Assembly (NCBI GenBank): GCA_964619055.1
Contig: CAZUDB010000035.1
Span: 1 to 37,110 of the forward strand
Reading direction: 5' to 3'
Length of the DNA: 37,110 bases
Origin: CAYVUM01 sp964619055
GTDB lineage: Bacteria; Pseudomonadota; Alphaproteobacteria; Rhodospirillales; Defluviicoccaceae
Shown here: positions 32,319 through 37,110 of the stretch, one piece after another
How the letters are laid out: every line of letters begins with the position of its first letter
How positions within the stretch are numbered: position 1 is the stretch's first letter
Made by a program: the position numbers and the translations under genes
The notes under the pieces: generated by a model
What the model was told of the DNA's origin: nothing
Database searches by the model: none
Seen by the model: the letters and a program-made list of their open reading frames with translations, nothing else

Positions 32319-33217
32319 GCGTAACGGCTGAAATCATCGATGGTCGGGCCCAGGCTAGCCGGGTTCGCCACCAAGTTCGCGAGCAAGTGCACGAGCTTCG
32401 CCGGCGCCACCATCTGCGACCCGGACTTGCGGTCGTCCTCGTCGGAGAAAACCCGGCCAGCCGGATCTACGTGCGCAACAAAGCGCAACAGTCGGAGGAG
32501 GTGGGGATGGCCTCCTTCATCCACCGCCTGCCTGCTGAGATCCGCGAGGAGGACCTGCTGACGCTGGTCCGGGGCCTCAATGCGGACGACCAGGTCCACG
32601 GTATTCTCGTCCAACTGCCGTTACCGGATCATATCGCGGCGGCCAAGGTGTTGGAGACCATTGAACCAGCCAAGGACGTGGACGGCTTCCACGTAATCAA
32701 TGCGGGTCGGCTGTTCGCCGGCTTGTCGGGCGCACTCGTGCCTTGCACGCCCATCGGCTGTTTGGAGTTGATCAAGTCCGTTCGATCGAATCTGACCGGA
32801 CTCACCGCCGTGGTGATCGGGCGCTCCAACATCGTCGGCAAACCCATGGCGCACTTGTTGCTTGCCGAGAACTGCACGGTCACGCTCGCCCATTCGAGGA
32901 CCCAGGATTTGCCGGCGGTGTCCCGAAGCGCCGATATCCTCGTCGCAGCCGTCGGCCGGCGGGAAATGGTGCGGCGTGATTGGATCAAGCGGGGCGCCAC
33001 TGTGGTCGACGTGGGCATCAACCGCATTGCCACGCCTGGGGGCAAGTCCAAGCTGCTCGGTGACGTTCATTTCGCCGAGGCTCTGGAGGTGGCGGGTGCC
33101 GTAACGCCCGTGCCGGGCGGTGTCGGGCCGATGACAATCGCGAGCCTGCTCCGCAACACCGTCACCGCCGCCTGCCTGCAGCGCGGCTTGACCGTCCCGG
33201 TGACGGAACCCGTGTAG
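32315..33217 (+). CDS. folD: Methylenetetrahydrofolate dehydrogenase/cyclohydrolase
   Basis: Bifunctional one-carbon enzyme interconverting methylene- and formyl-tetrahydrofolate with NADP, 300 residues from ATG 32315. Catalytic Y52 and K56 lie in SRIYVRNKAQ. GILVQLPLPDHI, KDVDGFHVINAGRLF, the NADP site VVIGRSNIVGKPMAHLLL and the C-terminal PVPGGVGPMTIASLLRNT are all canonical. It is the last gene of the yggT–yggU–folD cluster and converges with the methyltransferase gene 9 bp away. Confidence 0.97.
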   Translation: MSVTAEIIDGRAQASRVRHQVREQVHELRRRHHLRPGLAVVLVGENPASRIYVRNKAQQSEEVGMASFIHRLPAEIREEDLLTLVRGLNADDQVHGILVQLPLPDHIAAAKVLETIEPAKDVDGFHVINAGRLFAGLSGALVPCTPIGCLELIKSVRSNLTGLTAVVIGRSNIVGKPMAHLLLAENCTVTLAHSRTQDLPAVSRSADILVAAVGRREMVRRDWIKRGATVVDVGINRIATPGGKSKLLGDVHFAEALEVAGAVTPVPGGVGPMTIASLLRNTVTAACLQRGLTVPVTEPV

Positions 33218-33226
33218 CTGGGCAGA

Positions 33227-34594
33227 TCAGCGCTGGAACACCGCCACCAGTTCCAGATGCTGCGACCACAGAAACTGATCTACTGGTGTTACTGCGACGA
33301 GTGTGTAGCCACCCTCGGCCAAAATCCGCGCATCGCGGGCAAATGTCGCCGGATTGCACGAGACGGCCACGACAGTTCCAACCGGTGAGCGGGCCAATTC
33401 ACACGCCTGAGCCTGTGCGCCGGCCCGTGGGGGATCGAACAGAACCCCGTTGTACTCCTGCAACTCCTCCGCGCTGAGCGGGTTCAACGTCAAGTCACGT
33501 ACCGCCGTCGTTAGGCGATTGAGTTCATTCCGATCTGCGGCGGCCCGCAGCGCTGTAATGGCATCTCTGTCGGCATCGACGGCATGAATGCTCGCCCCGG
33601 TTTCAGCGAGCGGCAAGGCGAAGGTTCCGGCACCGGCGAACAGGTCGGCGACAAAGCTGACCCCGTCCAGCGCCTCGAGGGCAGCCGCGACCAGCGCCGC
33701 CGTACCCGCCGCAGTGGCCTGTAAGAAACCGCCAGGCGCCACTTTAACAGCCACGGACCCAAAGCGAACCGTGGTCGGGTGGAGTTCGATCAGGGGCTCA
33801 GGCGGGACATCCGGGTACGGCTGCCAGCTTAGCCGTACCAGCCCTGTGGTGGCGGCGAACGCCGCCAAGCGCTCTCGCTGTTCAAGGCTGAGTGCGCTTT
33901 GCCGTGCGCCGAGCACGCTCAGAACAACGTCCAAGCCCAGGTCGAGCCGAGTCACGGTGATATCGCCCCGCGCACCGCGAGGGAGCACGGTCATCATCAA
34001 ATGGCGCAAGGCCGGCACCAGCGCGACAATCTGTGGCTCAAGGATCGGACAGACGGACAGATCGACGATCTCTTCGCCCCGACGAACTACGAACCCGACA
34101 CAGGCTGATTCGGCCGCCACTCGCATCGCCAACGTGCACCGCCGCCGCGCACCCGGCGGAATCCGAACTAGTGGGGACACTGGCGCGGCAGTGATCCCCA
34201 CCCGGGCAAGCGCGGTTGTCACCAGGCCTTGTTTCCAGTCCGCGTAGGCGTCATCGGCCAAGTGCTGAAGCGCGCAGCCGCCGCACCGGCCGAAGTGCGG
34301 ACAGGGAGGGGTGGCGCGATCGGGGCCGGGGTCCAAGACCTCCTCAAGGGCAGCTGCCCAACCGTCACCACGGCGCTCGACAACGCGGACGCGCACTCGA
34401 TCACCAGGCACCGTTAGCGGGACGTACAGCCGTCCCAGCGTGCTTCGGGCGATCCCGTCGCCGCCGGCGCCGATGGCCTCGATCGTCACGTCCAAGCGCT
34501 CCTTGGACGGTAGCGCGACCGCACGCGGGCGACACTGGCGGTGGCGCCGACGATTGCCCCGGCCCAGCCCACGATTGGCGCCCCGGCTCACCAT
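33227..34594 (-). CDS. TrmA/RlmD-family RNA m5U methyltransferase
   Basis: SAM-dependent RNA (uracil-C5) methyltransferase of 455 residues. The first ~32 residues are strongly basic and may bind RNA or be over-called. A TRAM-like domain follows (LDVTIEAIGAGGDGIAR; VPGDRVRVRVVER). Four Cys (C98, C104, C107, C182) in CPHFGRCGGC and VCP would hold a [4Fe-4S] cluster as in RlmD. The SAM-binding part has DLFAGAGTFALPLAE and FDPPRAGAQAQA; the catalytic nucleophile is C413 in VSCNPATFARD. Which rRNA or tRNA uridine it modifies cannot be decided here. It is divergent from lepA with an 80-bp gap. Confidence 0.92.
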   Translation of the reverse strand: MVSRGANRGLGRGNRRRHRQCRPRAVALPSKERLDVTIEAIGAGGDGIARSTLGRLYVPLTVPGDRVRVRVVERRGDGWAAALEEVLDPGPDRATPPCPHFGRCGGCALQHLADDAYADWKQGLVTTALARVGITAAPVSPLVRIPPGARRRCTLAMRVAAESACVGFVVRRGEEIVDLSVCPILEPQIVALVPALRHLMMTVLPRGARGDITVTRLDLGLDVVLSVLGARQSALSLEQRERLAAFAATTGLVRLSWQPYPDVPPEPLIELHPTTVRFGSVAVKVAPGGFLQATAAGTAALVAAALEALDGVSFVADLFAGAGTFALPLAETGASIHAVDADRDAITALRAAADRNELNRLTTAVRDLTLNPLSAEELQEYNGVLFDPPRAGAQAQACELARSPVGTVVAVSCNPATFARDARILAEGGYTLVAVTPVDQFLWSQHLELVAVFQR

Positions 34595-34674
34595 GTTCCT
34601 GATCGGTGACGGGATGTGGTCGCCGCGGCCGCCTGCCCCTTCACCAGTCGCGGTTGCAATGGTAGAAGCGGTCC

Positions 34675-36477
34675 ATGACGGACCTGACCCATATACGCAA
34701 CTTCGCCATCATCGCCCACATCGACCACGGCAAGTCGACCCTCGCCGACCGGTTGATCCAAACCTGCGGCGGCCTGACCGAACGGGAGATGCGTGCGCAG
34801 GTGCTGGATTCCATGGATATCGAGCGGGAACGTGGCATCACGATTAAGGCGCAAACAGTGCGCCTCGACTACCACGCCGATGATGGCGGGGACTATGTCA
34901 TCAATCTGCTCGATACGCCGGGCCATGTGGACTTTTCCTATGAGGTCAGCCGGTCGCTGGCGGCCTGCGAAGGCTCCCTCCTGGTCGTCGATGCCTCCCA
35001 AGGCGTCGAGGCACAAACGCTCGCCAACGTCTATCTGGCCTTGGACGTCAACCACGAGATCATCCCGGTCCTGAATAAGATTGACCTACCGGCGGCCGAG
35101 CCTGATCGCATCCGAACGCAGATTGAGGACGTCATCGGACTGGACGGCTCGTCGGCCCTGCTGATCTCCGCCAAGACGGGCAAGGGCGTCCGCGAGGTTC
35201 TTGAGGCCATCGTTGCCCGCATTCCACCGCCCATCGGGGATGCCGACGCACCGCTGAAAGCCCTTCTTGTGGACAGCTGGTACGACGCCTACCTCGGCGT
35301 CATGATCCTGGTCCGCATCCACGACGGACGGCTCAGCCGGGGCATGAAAGTCCGCATGATGGCGACGGGCACGGTCCACCAGGTGGAACAGGTGGGCACG
35401 TTCACGCCCAAGGCCACGAAGGCGGATGGTCTTGGCCCGGGTGAGATCGGCTTCATCACCGCCGGCATCAAGGCCGTGGCCGACACGGAGGTGGGCGACA
35501 CCATCACCGAGGATCGGCGCGCCACGGCGACAGCCCTTCCCGGCTTCAAGCCGTCCGTTCCGGTGGTGTTCTGCGGCCTCTATCCCGTCGACACGGCTGA
35601 TTTCGAAGAACTGCGCGACTCCCTTGCCAAGCTCAGGCTCAACGACTCCAGCTTTCACTACGAGCCGGAAACGTCCGCAGCCCTCGGCTCCGGCTTTCGC
35701 TGCGGCTTCCTTGGCCTGTTGCATCTGGAGGTGATCCTTGAGCGGCTGGAGCGGGAGTTTAACCTGGACTTGATCGCGACGGCTCCGTCGGTGGTCTACC
35801 ACATCTTCCGACCCGACGGCAGCGAGGAGGAGCTGTACAATCCCGCCGACATGCCGGAGCCGCACAAGATCGAACGCATGGAAGAGCCGTGGATCCGGGC
35901 CACGATCTTGGTCCCGCAGGACTATCTTGGCACCGTCCTGCAGCTCTGCACTGATCGGCGCGGCGTACAGCTCGATCTGAGCTACAGCGGCAACCGGGCC
36001 ATGGCCGTTTACCGTCTGCCGCTCAACGAGGTGGTGATCGACTTCTACGACCGGCTCAAGTCCATCTCCCGCGGCTACGCCAGCTTCGACTATGAGATGG
36101 ACGGCTTTGTCGAGGGCGACCTTGTCCGCGTCTCGATCCTGGTCAATGGCGAAACCGTGGACGCACTCTCCTTCATTTGCCACAAGGGTCAGGCGCTAAG
36201 CCGGGGCCGCATGATCTGTCAGCGCTTGAAGGATCTGATCCCCCGTCAACTCTTTAAGGTGCCGCTGCAAGCCGCCATCGGCGGCAACGTCATCGCGCGT
36301 GAAACCATTCCAGCACTGCGCAAGGACGTCACCGCCAAATGCTACGGCGGCGACATCACACGCAAACGGAAGCTCCTGGAAAAGCAGAAAGCGGGCAAGA
36401 AAAAGATGCGCCAGTTCGGCAAGGTCGAGATCCCGCAATCGGCCTTCATCGAAGCGCTCAAAATCGAAGATCGCTAA
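34675..36477 (+). CDS. lepA: Elongation factor 4 (LepA), back-translocating GTPase
   Basis: Ribosome-associated GTPase of 600 residues, standard length. G1 AHIDHGKSTLADRL, the RGITIKAQTV effector segment, G3 DTPGHVDFSYEVSRSL, G4 NKIDLPAAEPDR and G5 SAKTGKGV are all present. The LepA-specific C-terminal domain (KCYGGDITRKRKLLEKQK, then KKKMRQFGKVEIPQ) is complete. It appears monocistronic, with no strong terminator recognised after it. Confidence 0.98.
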   Translation: MTDLTHIRNFAIIAHIDHGKSTLADRLIQTCGGLTEREMRAQVLDSMDIERERGITIKAQTVRLDYHADDGGDYVINLLDTPGHVDFSYEVSRSLAACEGSLLVVDASQGVEAQTLANVYLALDVNHEIIPVLNKIDLPAAEPDRIRTQIEDVIGLDGSSALLISAKTGKGVREVLEAIVARIPPPIGDADAPLKALLVDSWYDAYLGVMILVRIHDGRLSRGMKVRMMATGTVHQVEQVGTFTPKATKADGLGPGEIGFITAGIKAVADTEVGDTITEDRRATATALPGFKPSVPVVFCGLYPVDTADFEELRDSLAKLRLNDSSFHYEPETSAALGSGFRCGFLGLLHLEVILERLEREFNLDLIATAPSVVYHIFRPDGSEEELYNPADMPEPHKIERMEEPWIRATILVPQDYLGTVLQLCTDRRGVQLDLSYSGNRAMAVYRLPLNEVVIDFYDRLKSISRGYASFDYEMDGFVEGDLVRVSILVNGETVDALSFICHKGQALSRGRMICQRLKDLIPRQLFKVPLQAAIGGNVIARETIPALRKDVTAKCYGGDITRKRKLLEKQKAGKKKMRQFGKVEIPQSAFIEALKIEDR

Positions 36478-36806
36478 GCCCGAGCGTTACTCCATCAAGC
36501 TTTTCGCGACCCTAGGCGCTCAGGTCAGAGAGCCGCAGAACCCCAGCCGCTTACCCTTATCCCGATTTTTCTGCACGCAAAAGTTGCTGTGATCCCCCTA
36601 GATCTGGATAGAGCCGGTCTATCCACGCGTGCTCGCGATCGCGCGTCGTCGGAAGACATGATGCGGGACGTGCTTCCAGGACAAGGCTTGTTTCACGATA
36701 TTCGTGGCGAGGTTCGGGAGTCATTGTAGGATCAGATTTGCCGACAAGGGCATCGCGTCACGGCGGCCGTTCAGCCGGCCAAGACAAGGTGGGGAGGAGA
36801 GTTCGG
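36478..36806. other. Gap after lepA with a 13-bp palindrome
   Basis: A 329-bp non-coding stretch. CACGA-TAT-TCGTG (36694–36706) is a perfect dyad about 100 bp before the next ATG and could be an operator for the decarboxylase gene. GGCCG-TTCAGC-CGGCC (36765–36780) is a short hairpin just upstream of the ribosome-binding site. No gene or clear promoter is visible. Confidence 0.4.
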
Positions 36807-37085
36807 ATGCTTGGAAAGATCGCGATCGAGGAGCATTTCGCCATTGCGGAGACGCTCCAAAATTCCGTTGAGTTCGCGCCCGAGGATTACTTAGACGAGC
36901 TGAGCAACCGATTGTTGGATATGCAAGATCGGCGCCTTCGCGAAATGGATGCGAACGGCGTCGAGATGACATTGCTTTCGCTGAATTCGCCATCAGTGGA
37001 GAGGATCACGGAGCCGGAACAGGCGAAGGGCCTGGCGCGACGGGCCAACGACTACCTAGAGCTTTCTCACATTGAGTGTGGGTAG
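36807..37085 (+). pseudogene. Amidohydrolase-type aromatic acid decarboxylase, truncated N-terminal part
   Basis: ATG 36807 follows an excellent GGGGAGGAGAG ribosome-binding site. MLGKIAIEEHFAI with E8 and H10 is the metal-binding start of the ACMSD-related decarboxylase family (gamma-resorcylate or 2,3-dihydroxybenzoate decarboxylase). RLLDMQDRRLREMDANGVEM, LSLNSPSVERI and KGLARRANDYL continue the family pattern. The frame then ends abruptly after LELSHIECG at 37085, at 92 residues instead of about 325. The loss of similarity begins around 37060, so a frameshift or an inserted element there is likely. The window ends 25 bp later, so the rest cannot be judged. Confidence 0.7.
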
Positions 37086-37110
37086 CCGGCATGGCGGAAG
37101 TAGTTTCTGC

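Noticed and set aside
1..37110. CRISPR array or intact prophage
   Set aside because: No regularly spaced repeats, Cas genes, or phage structural genes were seen; the only phage-like trace is the dead integrase tail.

Overview
The window looks like a piece of chromosome from a GC-rich alphaproteobacterium, most likely Rhodospirillales-like. This rests on gene order and family type: chorismate mutase–hisC–tyrA divergent from metX–metW, a PetP/PetR-like MarR–OmpR pair, and ileS–lspA–DUF3035(BamF)–two M16 peptidases. No species can be named from sequence alone.

Layout. (1) 1–4960: amino-acid biosynthesis. An aromatic operon reads leftward (chorismate mutase fusion, hisC, tyrA running off the window). 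The methionine pair metX–metW reads rightward. (2) 5007–8894: ilvE, divergent from a tightly overlapped MarR regulator–response regulator–histidine kinase operon. (3) 8895–10269: a gene-poor scar with the dead C-terminus of a tyrosine recombinase, an intact tRNA-Arg(UCU) and only weak small ORFs. (4) 10270–21731: an amide/urea acquisition block. A leftward two-gene signalling operon encodes an 1138-residue NCS1-permease/Cys-rich/histidine-kinase/receiver fusion and a LuxR-type response regulator. Divergent from it is a complete urtABCDE-type ABC transporter followed by formamidase fmdA and zinc-ribbon fmdB. (5) 21732–23396: a decayed FG-GAP/cadherin-like surface-protein remnant and a long non-coding stretch with a CRP-like dyad and a structured segment. 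(6) 23397–36477: housekeeping core (ribF, ileS, lspA, bamF-like, two M16 genes, yggT, yggU, folD, a TrmA/RlmD-type methyltransferase, lepA). (7) 36807–37085: the start of an amidohydrolase-type decarboxylase that stops prematurely near the window edge.

The most interesting unit is region 4. In the 348-bp divergent region, a textbook sigma-54 element (TTGGCAC-N5-TTGCT, minus strand) faces the transporter-kinase, with several clean dyads nearby. The simplest reading is that nitrogen limitation raises the membrane sensor. Its permease-like domain would monitor an amide, urea or purine-type compound, and the LuxR regulator would then activate import (UrtABCDE) and hydrolysis (FmdA) to release ammonia. 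The gene calls are firm; the sensing logic and regulatory link are inference. The block lies between the tRNA-Arg/integrase scar and the adhesin remnant, and a 13-nt repeat of the tRNA 3' end occurs at its far side, so it may have been acquired, though that evidence is modest.
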